A DNA stretch of 64,000 bases from Flavobacterium palustre (GCF_014639535.1 NZ_BMGA01000008.1:169351-233350), one strand, 5' to 3'. Shown: positions 55,701 through 64,000, counted from the stretch's first letter. Notes: a model not told the origin generated them from the sequence alone. Numbers and translations are program-made.

Positions 55701-55774
55701 GACATATGGAAACTAATATTGGTTCTATGCCACAGATGAGATCTTTTAATATGGGTTTAACAGCAACATTTTAA
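52730..55774 (+). CDS. SusC/RagA-type TonB-dependent transporter, second pair (XusC-like)
   Basis: A 1,014-residue receptor with signal peptide (to KMSAQ), carboxypeptidase-regulatory-like domain (SAVVLDTKGNNIPGAIVVDEN), plug and barrel. The usual EVVVVGYGTQ TonB-box stretch is not evident; the corresponding part reads VAFNKVDKADILGGVSNVNI, so this second receptor is divergent at its TonB-contact region. The plug motif VLKSAAAVALYGSRAAKGVVSITTKRG and the end FNMGLTATF confirm the family. Confidence 0.93.
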   Translation: MKYIKIVFFICAIHTLFLPKMSAQVSKLLVSAVVLDTKGNNIPGAIVVDENNQTVIANEDGEFALTVGANSILSVKAPGYKISTFQAKPDLKTIVLQADTSNMVNVAFNKVDKADILGGVSNVNIAGMINSNYSISSLDNLANFIPGYHGNIWGMNSKLVIVDGVPRDEFNVLPFEIEDITVLKSAAAVALYGSRAAKGVVSITTKRGTAKKSKFDVRLNNTLYTPKRYAEYLGSAEYMTLYNEALANDGIAPLYSNTEIANHAAGTNPFRFPDVDFYSFKNINKFARRSEIVTEYTGGTESAQFYVNIGNYNTTSLLDIGNGKKEGENRFNVRGNLDIKINDMISTKINTNVTFYDNNMAQGNFWGAAATFRPNLLAPLLPLSYFENLDAVSQGRLDSNPFIIDGKYILGGTPTQTTNPFADIYTRGTRQATTRKYQFDATINFDLAKVLKGLSFDTQFAIDYNTSYAQNISDNTYAVYVPTWTDDKITAISAPIGTNAKNNLRTLDGSYQRQTLFFSGAFKYKNTFNNVHNVSGMLLAHGYKLAESQVYHAIGNANLGFQAAYNFKQKYYLDFTANQVHSARFAEGNRGAFSPTASIGWRISKEDFLANSSFIDDLKLTASAGILNTDLDFESLLTGNGAYFLERDVYSTNNGAYFSWQEGRQLRATDIQRVGNPDLTYQQRKEISFGIEGSLFKNMLQFNASYFVNKLTGIPINDVNLYPSFLAVQFPSPSSFVPFVNYNADNRQGFDVGVSFNKRVSKVDLNVGMVATYYKADAGLRNDITFEEAYQKRQGMPIDALWGLKNDGFYSEQDIIDNNYPTPAFGSVKAGDIKYVDVNNDGLVDNNDQVYLGRVGSAGSPLTLGLNVTAKWKHFSLFVLANGTSGSVGLKNSSYYWATAGANAKYSAALRDRWTPETAETATYPRLTTTAGANNYRNSDFWLFKNDRINLSRIQFSFDLPKAYLPNSGFISNLGLYVNGNDLLLISKERRHMETNIGSMPQMRSFNMGLTATF

Positions 55775-55793
55775 TTTAAAATATATTTGTATA

Positions 55794-57602
55794 ATGACTA
55801 AGAATAAAAACATATTTGTAATTTTAATTCTCTCCATTTTATTTGTTGGCTGTACAGATGTTATAGATCCGGCAGATGAGAATATTCGTGACCAAAGTTC
55901 AACGTATAATGAGCCAAATTTTGGTTTGGGATTACTTACTCAGGGGTACACCAGAATTCCTACTAATGGCTACAATTTTAGTGAAGTAGCCACTGATGAT
56001 GCGGTAAGTAATGATGTAAATAATGGTTTTTTAAGATTGGCAACCGGTCAATGGACAGCATCCAATAATGCAGCTGATCGCTGGACATCTTGTTTTTCAG
56101 GAATACAATATATGAATATTGTTTTAACTGAAGCCGATAAGATGAAGTTTGCCGACGATCCTATGATTGATAAATTGTTTAAAGAGCGTATTAAAGGTGA
56201 GGCTTATGGCTTACGTGCTCTTTTTATGTTTAATTTGTTGCAGTCACACGCAGGTTGGGTAAATGGAAAATTAATGGGAGTTCCTATTTATTCAGAGGTT
56301 TTAACTAAGGATTCTAACTTTAATGTTCCACGTGAGGATTTTAATACCTGTGTAGCACAAATTTATAAAGATGTGGATAGTGCAGCAGTACGTTTACCTC
56401 AAAACTACAGAGATATTACTAATGTATCTGAAATACCCGCTTTTTATAATTCGATTAATCCTTCAGTTGCGGCATATAACAGAGCTATGGGATTGAGGTA
56501 TTTAGGTTTAGTAAGTGGGATTATTGTAAAAGCAATACGTTCGCAAACATCTTTAATGGCAGCCAGTCCTGCTTTTGCTGATGGTACTGCCAATGGTTCA
56601 AATGAGACATGGGCAAATGCGGCTAAAGATGCTGCTGAAGTTATTGCTTTTAAAGGTGGTTTAGCTGGATTACCTACTGATTTTAATAGTGGTGTAGCAT
56701 GGTACCGAAATACATCGCAAATTAATGCGTTGACAGCAGGATCTAATCCTCCAGAGGTATTATGGAGAGCGGGAACATCAAATAATAATGATTTAGAACG
56801 CGAACATTTTCCTCCTTCTTTGTTTGGTAATGGTCGTGTTAATCCAACTCAAAATTTTGTAGATGCTTTCCCTGCTAGTAATGGGTATCCAATATCGCAT
56901 CCTTCCTCTAATTACAATGCTAATAATCCCTATGCCAATAGAGATGCACGTTTAGCAGAGTTTGTAAATTATCACGGAAGGACAGCTGGAGTTACTAATG
57001 CGCAAATTAATATGGCAACTGGTACTCAAGACCCGGTAAACAAGGTGTTAACTTCTACTCGTACAGGTTATTATATGAGAAAATTGTTAAGACAGGATGT
57101 AAATTACAATCCAAGTGGTAGAAATACGCAGTTGCATTACAGACCACGTATTCGCTATACTGAAATGTATCTTAATTATGCAGAGGCTGCTAATGAAGCA
57201 TGGGGATCAGTTTCAGATCCACAAGGTTATGGTTATACTGCTTATGATATCATAAAGGTTATTCGTAAAAGAGCAATGGGATTGAATACAGATCCTTACT
57301 TGGAATCTATTAAAAATGATAAGGATGCTATGCGTGAGTTGATTCGTAATGAACGTCGTTTAGAATTATCTTTTGAAGGATTCCGTTTCTGGGATTTACG
57401 TCGTTGGAAAGTTTCTTTCTCTAAACTAACAGAACCGGCCAGAGGTATTACGGTAACAGGAACATTAGCAGCACCAGTTTATAGTGCTCCATCCGATGTT
57501 GAAAACAGATCTTATCAAAACCATATGTATTATGGTCCAATTCCATATTTGGAAACCTTAAAATTTACTAATTTGCTTCAAAACGATCTTTGGAATAATT
57601 AG
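55794..57602 (+). CDS. SusD/RagB-type surface lipoprotein, second pair (XusD-like)
   Basis: A 602-residue lipoprotein (Cys20 in ILFVGC). SusD marks are IKGEAYGLRALFMFNLLQSHAGW, YLNYAEAANEAWG and ELIRNERRLELSFEGFRFWDLRRWKV. It pairs with the SusC gene 20 bp upstream. Divergence from the first SusD indicates that the two pairs bind different glycan segments or lengths. Confidence 0.94.
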   Translation: MTKNKNIFVILILSILFVGCTDVIDPADENIRDQSSTYNEPNFGLGLLTQGYTRIPTNGYNFSEVATDDAVSNDVNNGFLRLATGQWTASNNAADRWTSCFSGIQYMNIVLTEADKMKFADDPMIDKLFKERIKGEAYGLRALFMFNLLQSHAGWVNGKLMGVPIYSEVLTKDSNFNVPREDFNTCVAQIYKDVDSAAVRLPQNYRDITNVSEIPAFYNSINPSVAAYNRAMGLRYLGLVSGIIVKAIRSQTSLMAASPAFADGTANGSNETWANAAKDAAEVIAFKGGLAGLPTDFNSGVAWYRNTSQINALTAGSNPPEVLWRAGTSNNNDLEREHFPPSLFGNGRVNPTQNFVDAFPASNGYPISHPSSNYNANNPYANRDARLAEFVNYHGRTAGVTNAQINMATGTQDPVNKVLTSTRTGYYMRKLLRQDVNYNPSGRNTQLHYRPRIRYTEMYLNYAEAANEAWGSVSDPQGYGYTAYDIIKVIRKRAMGLNTDPYLESIKNDKDAMRELIRNERRLELSFEGFRFWDLRRWKVSFSKLTEPARGITVTGTLAAPVYSAPSDVENRSYQNHMYYGPIPYLETLKFTNLLQNDLWNN

Positions 57603-57625
57603 AAATATACTTAACAACAGAAATT

Positions 57626-58681
57626 ATGAAAAAACTAATTTTATTTTTATTGGTATTGATATCGGCAGTAGGATGTTCTAATGATCCAATATCATTTCCT
57701 GATTATGATTATTCAGCTGTATATTTTCCTTATCAGTTCCCTGTACGAACGATAACTTTTGGAGAAGATATTTTTGATAATACTTTAGATCTTCAGGGTA
57801 AGTGCGAAATTTTTTGTGCACTGGGTGGGGTTTATGATAATAAACAAGATCGAATAGTTAATATTGAAATTGCTGATACTATACCTACGGGTTATAACTT
57901 TACAGGTACTACCAGAGCTATAAAGGCTATGCCTAGAAATTATTATACATTAGCATCTAATCAAATTATCATTAAGAAGGGAAGTATTTCCGGAGGTGTA
58001 CAAGTACAGTTAACGGATGCTTTTTTTGCAGATCCTTTGGCTACGGCTAATAATTATGTAATTCCTTTATTAATGACTACAGTAACTAATGCCGATACTA
58101 TTTTGCAAGGAAAGCCAATTGTTCTTGGTTCTAAACCTAGAAGACTTAATGGAACACTTTGGGATGTTAGAGCAAAAGATTATGTATTGTATGCTGTAAA
58201 ATACATTAATACATGGCATGGTCAGTATCTTAGAAGAGGTGTAGATACATACACAGGAAATAAAGTAGCTACTACTGTTAGACGTCCGTTTGACGTTCTA
58301 ACCTATGACGCTTCAGCTGCTGATTCTCAAAAATGGGTTTTTCCATTAAGTACTCAATCTTTAAATGTTTTGAGATTCCCAATAGTATATCAGGATAATG
58401 CGTCACAAAATTATAATTGTGTTTTAAATTTGAATTTTGATCAAGACAATAATTGTACCATTACTTCTTCTGATCCATCAACTTATACAGCGACGGGTAC
58501 AGGAAAGTTTGTGAAAAAGGGTGAAAAGAAAAGTTTTGGAGGTCTTGATAGAGATGTTCTTTATTTAGATTACACCGTAACTCATACAGCAAAAGGTATT
58601 ACAACACAAACTAAGGATACTTTAGTAATGAGAAACAGAGGTGTTGTTATGGAGCAATTTTCAGCTACTTTAGCACCGTAA
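57626..58681 (+). CDS. Surface glycan-binding lipoprotein (DUF1735/XusE-like)
   Basis: A 351-residue lipoprotein (Cys17 in SAVGC). The N-terminal SFPDYDYSAVYFPYQFPVRTITFGEDIFDNTLD stretch and ALGGVYDNKQDRIVNIEI fit the DUF1735 (BT_3987-type) domain of SusE-like proteins; the C-terminal beta domain (from ~170) resembles the second domain of that group. Fifth gene of the operon, in the XusE position. It presumably binds xylan on the cell surface. Confidence 0.85.
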   Translation: MKKLILFLLVLISAVGCSNDPISFPDYDYSAVYFPYQFPVRTITFGEDIFDNTLDLQGKCEIFCALGGVYDNKQDRIVNIEIADTIPTGYNFTGTTRAIKAMPRNYYTLASNQIIIKKGSISGGVQVQLTDAFFADPLATANNYVIPLLMTTVTNADTILQGKPIVLGSKPRRLNGTLWDVRAKDYVLYAVKYINTWHGQYLRRGVDTYTGNKVATTVRRPFDVLTYDASAADSQKWVFPLSTQSLNVLRFPIVYQDNASQNYNCVLNLNFDQDNNCTITSSDPSTYTATGTGKFVKKGEKKSFGGLDRDVLYLDYTVTHTAKGITTQTKDTLVMRNRGVVMEQFSATLAP

Positions 58682-58809
58682 ATATAGATAATATTAAATC
58701 TGGTATCTATATTTTTATTTATCATATAATAAAAAGTTACTTCATAATAGACAATTTTAGAATTTCAATCCTTCTTAATAATTGTTTTAATAATACTTCA
58801 ATTTTAATA

Positions 58810-58842
58810 AAAAACAATGAAGCAATAGCTTCATTGTTTTTT
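58810..58842 (+). terminator. Terminator of the SusCD operon
   Basis: A perfect 14-bp stem, AAAAACAATGAAGC (58810-58823) with its complement (58828-58841), loop AATA, ending in T's. It separates the Sus operon from the GH98 gene. Confidence 0.9.
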
Positions 58843-58937
58843 ATTTACTATTAGCATTTTGCTAATAACTCAAAAGAGTAATTAGTTTTTTTTTAATATT
58901 TAAAAAGGTAGATTTTTTTTGACTTAGTTGAGAAAAC

Positions 58938-58949
58938 ACAATCGATTGC
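58938..58949 (+). promoter_or_regulatory. LacI-type operator before the GH98 gene
   Basis: ACAATCGATTGC, with perfect palindromic core CAATCGATTG (58939-58948), ~108 bp before the GH98 start. It lies between the Sus operon terminator and the GH98 gene, implying separate but co-regulated transcription. No consensus -7 box was found between it and the start codon. Confidence 0.65.
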
Positions 58950-59056
58950 TTTTTTTAAGATGTTATTGAGCGGTTATATGTTTAATTCGTTCTATGATAT
59001 TTTATGCTCATTGTTTTGCTATATAGTTATGTCGATTTTAATAAAATAATTTAATT

Positions 59057-62000
59057 ATGATTAAAAAAATACTTTTTTATAAACAAAGAATTATGAATAT
59101 TTTTTTGATGATATTCTGTTTCTTTTTTACGCATGTAATTCATGCTCAGCAAAATACTCCTTTAAGGCGTGAAATTTCACCAAACAAGCCCATGTGGTTA
59201 ATCCATATTGATACGTGGAATTATGCCGATCCTCAAAAAATTATAGATCTAATACCTGTAGATATTCGTCCTTATGTGGTTATGAATATTTCGCTTTCTA
59301 TTAGTCATGATGTAGCCACCAGCCAATTTAAAGTGGCTGAATATGGCTATGAAATTGCTAAATCCTGGATTAGAACATGTGCCCAAAATAGAATGTGGAC
59401 TATGATCCAGCCTTCTAGTGGAGGTTTTTCTCAGTTTTCAGATTTTGATCTTTCGGTTTATGAAGAGTTTTATAAAGAATATCCCAATTTTATAGGATTT
59501 AATTATGCCGAACAATTCTGGGGATATGATGATACCAGCGACCCGCTTTCGCCATCCTGGTCTAATCGAATGTCTCACTTTGCTAATTTATTAAAATTGA
59601 GCAATCAATATGGAGGTTATCTGTCAGTGAGTTGGTGTGGAAATCAGTGGAGTCCTTCTATAAATCCTATTGGTATGATGAAACGTAATCCTGCTTTTGC
59701 CAAAGCTTGTCGGGATTATACAGAAAATTATATACTGTCTGAAAAACACACTCAAATTTCATATCAATCTGATATGGAGAGCCTTTGTTTGGGATCTTAT
59801 CTTTCAGGCTATAGTGGGAATTATGGTATCCGTTATGATGATACAGGCTGGACAAATACCAGTGGAGTCCATGAAGGATTTACAATGGCTACTGCAGCTG
59901 CACCCCATTTTGAACACATGATGCTTACTGGACAAACCGTAATAGATGGTCCGGAGCTTATATGGACACAGTGTTTCCGTGAAACAAACCGTGTCACTTC
60001 ATCAAATGGTTATGTGAGTCGAAATTGGGAAACTTTTCCTCAATTTGATAATACTTCTGTAGATATTTTTCGAAAAATATTGGATGGAACGGTTCGTATT
60101 CCAACGAGAACCGAAGTTATTGACCGAACTAAGGTTGTAATTGTCAATGATGTTCAATCGGGGACTCCTGATAATATTTATAGCACTCCTGAAACTTTGT
60201 TCGAAGGACTTTATCGTATGGATGGTGATGGAAATCTTAAAGACAATAAGACTTTCTTTAAGAAAACAGGACGATATCCCACTATTCCAACTGTATTTCA
60301 ATTAGATGATGCTGAGGCCAAGTCATTTAATGTTCAGATAAATAAATCAAATTATGCTACTAAATGGCCAACTGTAGCTTCTAAACAAACTGAGTTAAAT
60401 GCGTTGTTTCCTGAAGAATACACCGGAGATTTATATGTTGGAAGACATGAAAACGGCTGGGTGACTTATAATCCATATAAAACAGTTGGACAAGTTGCCA
60501 GTGGAAGTATTCCTTTTAAATACAATACCTGCGAAAAAGTAGAGTTGACTTATTCACAATACACTACGGGAATAATTAAGGAATTTTCGAATAAAGTTAA
60601 TTTCTATTTAACGAATTATAATGAGTATGATGCTACTTTGAAAACAGATATCATCAAAATATATGGAAGCAGTGTTGAACCAACTTATTCTTATCAGGAT
60701 AGAGCCAGCCATCAGGCGAGTATTATCACAAAAAACTGGTCCGGAGGGGTACTTACTTTAACTATTCAGCATAATGGTCCTCTTGATTTAACTGTGAATT
60801 GTTCAGGTACAGCAACAGGACGTTTATCGACTTATACAGAAGCCAAGCTAATTGAACCAAACAAACCCTCAGTTTATATTGGATCCCGCCAAAATGAAGC
60901 AGAACATTTTGATTATAAAAACATCAACAGCATTACAACTGGTGGTCAAAATGGTTCTATAAGAAATTATCAGGGTCAGGGATATTTAAATTTTGGAACA
61001 AATGCAGCAGCAAGTATAAAAGATGTAATTAAAGCTTTAAGAAAAGGGACTTATCAACTTAAGATACGATATACAGCTCCAATTTCAGCAGTTACAACAA
61101 TTGATTTATATGTAAACGGGATTAAAGTTGCAACTCCAATATTTAATAAAACCAATGATGAAAGTTCCTGGTTAACGATATCACAAAATATAGAATTGAA
61201 TGAGGGAGATAACGAAATAAAATTAGAAGCTAACGCGGCAGGTTTAGCAACTATTTATTTTGACAATATTACATTTTCACAAAATGAGAATAATGGTGTT
61301 TATAATTTTACAAATGATGTTGCCACTACAAGTGCTAGTACGCCGGCTGCTAATTTAATTTCTGTAAAAAGTGGTAGTGCAGGCGTAATATCATATAAAG
61401 ATGTAAATAACAATACAACTAATGCTTTTAAGGCTTATTCAGTGGGATCAACTAACGGAACAGCAGTAGCCGATTTAGATTTATTCCAGACTGATGCAAA
61501 AGATTATTCTGTTACCTGGAAAGAGTACTATTCTACAAGCGGTGCAAAAAAAGGAGTTTTATTAAGAACAACAGGTGTAAATGGTTCATGCAATTATGCC
61601 GATGGAATGAAACAAGGGTATTTGTTTACAACTTTAAATAATTCAGATGGTACTATTACACTTATGCCTTACGTGGCAGGGACAAGTGGTATTATCGCTA
61701 AACCAACTTATACAACTACAACTCTTAAAGTAATGCCGGGTCAGCCAGCCTGGTTTAGGGCGTCTGCAATTGGAAATCAGCTGATTTTTGAATGCTCTGC
61801 AGACGGTATAAATTGGGAAGGTGCACTACAAACTACATTCCAAGATGCCATTTATACCTCAGGAGGTTCAGAATTAGTCTGGGGATTAGGGGTTAACAAT
61901 TTGAATTGGGTAATGGACGATATTAAATTTTCTTCATCAAGCACAACCATTTCTAAGCTTGACATGGAAGGGTTTACTTATGTTCAGGGTTCAGGTCCAT

Positions 62001-64000
62001 CAGCTAGTCAAATGTTTTCTGTATCAGGTAGTTCACTTACAGGAGACATAACTGTTGAAGCTCCGATAAATTACGAACTTTCGTTGAGTACTAATGGCAC
62101 ATACCAGTCTAAACTTATATTGCCGCAAACCAATGGAGCAGTTGCCAATACACCAATATTTGTTCGTATGGCTTCTGGATTATCGACTGGTAAAAAGACA
62201 GGTGTAATTTCAGTAAAAACTGCTAATGCAATAGACCGTCAAATAACTTTGACAGGTAAAGTAGATCAAAGCCCACTATTTGTTAAATATGATTTTACAA
62301 ACGATGTAGCTACAACATCAGCAACGACACCAGCGGCAATCAATGCGACTATTGGAGTAGGGAATACTGCAACAGCTGGCGTTGTGTCTTATACAGACGC
62401 TAATAGTTTGACAACTAATGTTATTAAACCTTATGGTGTGGGACAAAAAAATGCTACCGGAGTGATAGATTTGAATGCTTTTTCGAAAACAGCTACAAAT
62501 TACTCTGTAACATGGAAACAATACATTGGTTCAGATCCTACTCAATATAAAACAGGTGTTTTGTTAAGAGGTAATACCAGTAAAATAGGTACTGCATCAA
62601 CCGGATATGTTCAGGGGATTATGGAAGGTTATTTATTATTAGTATATAATACAGGAACGGATTCACAATTTAGAATTTACCGCTCGACATCAAGTGGATT
62701 AACAACTCTAATTACCACAACTGTAAGTTTGGATCCAGTTCCTAATAAGCCTATTTGGTATAGAGCATCTGTTTCAGGAAGTGGTAGTGTTGCATTAAAA
62801 ATTGAGTATTCAACCGATGGAGTAAACTGGACTACTGGAGGTTCTACTACCGATGGTAGCTCGACCTATTCAGCTGGAGCTACACAAATTGTATGGGGTT
62901 TAGCTGTTAATAGTCTGGACTTTTATATAGACGATATTGCTTTTTCAGGTTTAGATGAATCAGCAACATTAGAAATAGATGATGATAATGATGGTATACC
63001 GAATAATATTGACGTTTGTCCAAATACACCAATAGGTCAATTGGTAAATGCTACAGGTTGCGCTCAAAGTCAATTAGACGATGATGGAGATGGCGTTAAA
63101 AACAATGTTGATCTTTGTTCAAATACACCAACAGGTCAAAGTGTAAATGCTAACGGTTGTGCTCAGAGTCAATTAGATGATGATAATGATGGTGTTAAGA
63201 ACAATGTTGATCTATGTCCAAATACACCAACAGGTCAAAGTGTAAATGCTACTGGTTGTGCTCAGAGTGAATTAGATGATGATAATGACGGTGTTAAGAA
63301 CAGTATTGATCTTTGTTCAAACACACCAACAGGTCAGGCAGTAAATGCTACAGGTTGTGCTCAGAGTCAATTAGATGATGATAATGACGGTGTTAAGAAC
63401 AATATTGATTTATGTCCAAATACGCCAACAGGTCAAAGTGTAAATGCTTCAGGTTGTGCTGTAGGGCAATTAGATGATGATGGTGACGGAGTTAAGAACA
63501 GCGTTGATTTATGTCCAAATACACCAACAGGTCAGGCAGTAAATGCTACAGGTTGTGCTCAAAGTCAATTAGATGATGATAATGATGGAGTGAAGAATAA
63601 TGTTGATGTATGTCCAAATACACCTTCTGGTCAAACAGTAAATGCTACAGGTTGTGCTCAAGGACAATTAGACGATGATGGCGACGGTGTTAAGAACAGT
63701 ACTGATCTTTGTCCTAATACACCTAGTGGTCAGGCAGTCGATACTAATGGTTGTATAGCTTTAGGCTCAACAAATTATTCTATTGAAGTTGTTGGCGAAA
63801 CTTGCCCAAATAAGAACAATGGTCAAATCACCATCACGGCTAGTCAGGCTTTGACGTATTCAGCAACTGTTAATGGAGTATCTAAAGCTTTTAGCAATAA
63901 AATTTTAGCCTTAACTAATCTTAATCCGGGTACTTATGATATATGTATTGATGCTTCGGGAACAATTGCAAAACAATGCTATTCTATAGTAATTCCTGCA
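59057..64000 (+). CDS. Giant modular GH98-type glycan hydrolase (runs off right edge)
   Basis: Open from 59057 to the window end: 1,648 residues without a stop. Signal peptide ends near VIHAQ; an internal start at 59093 (MNIFLMIF) is possible. Residues ~40-600 match GH98: KPMWLIHIDTWNYADPQKIIDLIP, PYVVMNISLS, then candidate catalytic Glu152 (NYAEQFWGYD), Asp261/262 (RYDDTGW) and Glu300 (IDGPELIW). Residues ~612-745 form a CBM6/35-like module (NEAEHFDYKN ... YFDNITFS). Two related ~220-residue modules (~748-963 and ~1076-1298) flank an Ig-like domain. Eight 33-residue thrombospondin-type-3 repeats follow (1308-1566), then another beta domain. GH98 includes endo-xylanases in Bacteroides xylan loci and blood-group endogalactosidases; context favours xylanase. 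A type IX sorting domain is expected past the edge. Confidence 0.85.
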   Translation, partial: MIKKILFYKQRIMNIFLMIFCFFFTHVIHAQQNTPLRREISPNKPMWLIHIDTWNYADPQKIIDLIPVDIRPYVVMNISLSISHDVATSQFKVAEYGYEIAKSWIRTCAQNRMWTMIQPSSGGFSQFSDFDLSVYEEFYKEYPNFIGFNYAEQFWGYDDTSDPLSPSWSNRMSHFANLLKLSNQYGGYLSVSWCGNQWSPSINPIGMMKRNPAFAKACRDYTENYILSEKHTQISYQSDMESLCLGSYLSGYSGNYGIRYDDTGWTNTSGVHEGFTMATAAAPHFEHMMLTGQTVIDGPELIWTQCFRETNRVTSSNGYVSRNWETFPQFDNTSVDIFRKILDGTVRIPTRTEVIDRTKVVIVNDVQSGTPDNIYSTPETLFEGLYRMDGDGNLKDNKTFFKKTGRYPTIPTVFQLDDAEAKSFNVQINKSNYATKWPTVASKQTELNALFPEEYTGDLYVGRHENGWVTYNPYKTVGQVASGSIPFKYNTCEKVELTYSQYTTGIIKEFSNKVNFYLTNYNEYDATLKTDIIKIYGSSVEPTYSYQDRASHQASIITKNWSGGVLTLTIQHNGPLDLTVNCSGTATGRLSTYTEAKLIEPNKPSVYIGSRQNEAEHFDYKNINSITTGGQNGSIRNYQGQGYLNFGTNAAASIKDVIKALRKGTYQLKIRYTAPISAVTTIDLYVNGIKVATPIFNKTNDESSWLTISQNIELNEGDNEIKLEANAAGLATIYFDNITFSQNENNGVYNFTNDVATTSASTPAANLISVKSGSAGVISYKDVNNNTTNAFKAYSVGSTNGTAVADLDLFQTDAKDYSVTWKEYYSTSGAKKGVLLRTTGVNGSCNYADGMKQGYLFTTLNNSDGTITLMPYVAGTSGIIAKPTYTTTTLKVMPGQPAWFRASAIGNQLIFECSADGINWEGALQTTFQDAIYTSGGSELVWGLGVNNLNWVMDDIKFSSSSTTISKLDMEGFTYVQGSGPSASQMFSVSGSSLTGDITVEAPINYELSLSTNGTYQSKLILPQTNGAVANTPIFVRMASGLSTGKKTGVISVKTANAIDRQITLTGKVDQSPLFVKYDFTNDVATTSATTPAAINATIGVGNTATAGVVSYTDANSLTTNVIKPYGVGQKNATGVIDLNAFSKTATNYSVTWKQYIGSDPTQYKTGVLLRGNTSKIGTASTGYVQGIMEGYLLLVYNTGTDSQFRIYRSTSSGLTTLITTTVSLDPVPNKPIWYRASVSGSGSVALKIEYSTDGVNWTTGGSTTDGSSTYSAGATQIVWGLAVNSLDFYIDDIAFSGLDESATLEIDDDNDGIPNNIDVCPNTPIGQLVNATGCAQSQLDDDGDGVKNNVDLCSNTPTGQSVNANGCAQSQLDDDNDGVKNNVDLCPNTPTGQSVNATGCAQSELDDDNDGVKNSIDLCSNTPTGQAVNATGCAQSQLDDDNDGVKNNIDLCPNTPTGQSVNASGCAVGQLDDDGDGVKNSVDLCPNTPTGQAVNATGCAQSQLDDDNDGVKNNVDVCPNTPSGQTVNATGCAQGQLDDDGDGVKNSTDLCPNTPSGQAVDTNGCIALGSTNYSIEVVGETCPNKNNGQITITASQALTYSATVNGVSKAFSNKILALTNLNPGTYDICIDASGTIAKQCYSIVIPA
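62978..63753 (+). repeat. Eight tandem 99-bp repeats encoding thrombospondin type-3 motifs
   Basis: Eight in-frame units of 33 codons, consensus LDDDNDGVKNNVDLCPNTP followed by TGQSVNATGCAQSQ. Each has the Asp-rich calcium-binding loop and two cysteines. Neighbouring units differ at only a few codons, including alternation of CPN and CSN, and NDG and GDG, suggesting recent unit duplication. They form a rigid calcium-dependent spacer between the catalytic part and the C-terminal secretion or anchor region. Confidence 0.93.

Noticed and set aside
62978-63753. CRISPR-like array
   Set aside because: The 99-bp periodic units are an in-frame coding repeat without distinct spacers.

Overview
The window comes from a Flavobacterium-like member of the Bacteroidota. 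Evidence: AT-rich DNA, TTG-N19-TAnnTTTG promoters, no Shine-Dalgarno leaders, two tandem SusC/SusD pairs, a PorP/SprF protein, a type-B type IX secretion sorting domain, and the succinylornithine-type arginine pathway. No mobile-element genes, rRNA, tRNA or CRISPR array were recognised.

Layout. (1) 1-7648, minus strand: an arginine/proline operon (GNAT acyltransferase, argG, argC, argD-type aminotransferase, proA, proB, argF', argB running off the left edge) with a structured upstream leader at 7874-7983. (2) 8071-12039: a lipoprotein, an FHS-type sugar permease and a gene-poor stretch holding a structured repeat and a small membrane ORF. (3) 12040-20567, plus strand: rpsA; a trio of type IX-secreted adhesin-like protein, PorP/SprF and OmpA-family protein; and a fasciclin protein. 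(4) 20724-31518: a nitrate assimilation island. One arm (minus) encodes a nitrate reductase fused to its own NAD(P)H-reductase module, a rubredoxin-tailed degenerate siroheme-reductase-like protein and a thioesterase. The divergent arm (plus) encodes a nitrate ABC transporter, followed by a lineage-II chlorite dismutase; an HPP-family (nitrite transporter-like) protein lies convergent. The 851-bp divergent spacer carries five TACGTA palindromes. (5) 31668-33596: a TetR/DUF1348 pair, a 181-bp second copy of the 3' end of the chlorite dismutase gene, and coaD. (6) 33802-64000: a large glucuronoxylan utilisation locus: GH43, GPH transporter, GH10, GH115, GH67, LacI regulator, transketolase, tandem SusCD pairs plus a XusE-like lipoprotein, and a giant modular GH98 protein that runs off the right edge.

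How it fits together. The outer-membrane SusCD pairs and surface enzymes (GH98, lipoprotein GH10) would bind, cut and import glucuronoxylan pieces. GH67 and GH115 remove (methyl)glucuronic acid, the GPH permease brings xylo-oligosaccharides into the cytoplasm, GH43 releases xylose, and transketolase feeds the pentose phosphate pathway. Five copies of a palindrome with core CAATCGGTTG lie in front of the xylan transcription units, so the LacI protein in the middle of the locus probably controls all of them. In the nitrogen island, nitrate enters by the ABC transporter and is reduced by the self-contained fusion reductase; chlorite dismutase would destroy chlorite made when that reductase acts on chlorate.

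Most noteworthy: the degenerate siroheme-reductase/rubredoxin fusion, the cld 3' duplication with almost only synonymous differences, the TACGTA cluster, the LacI operator set, and the >1,648-residue GH98 protein with duplicated modules and thrombospondin-type-3 repeats.
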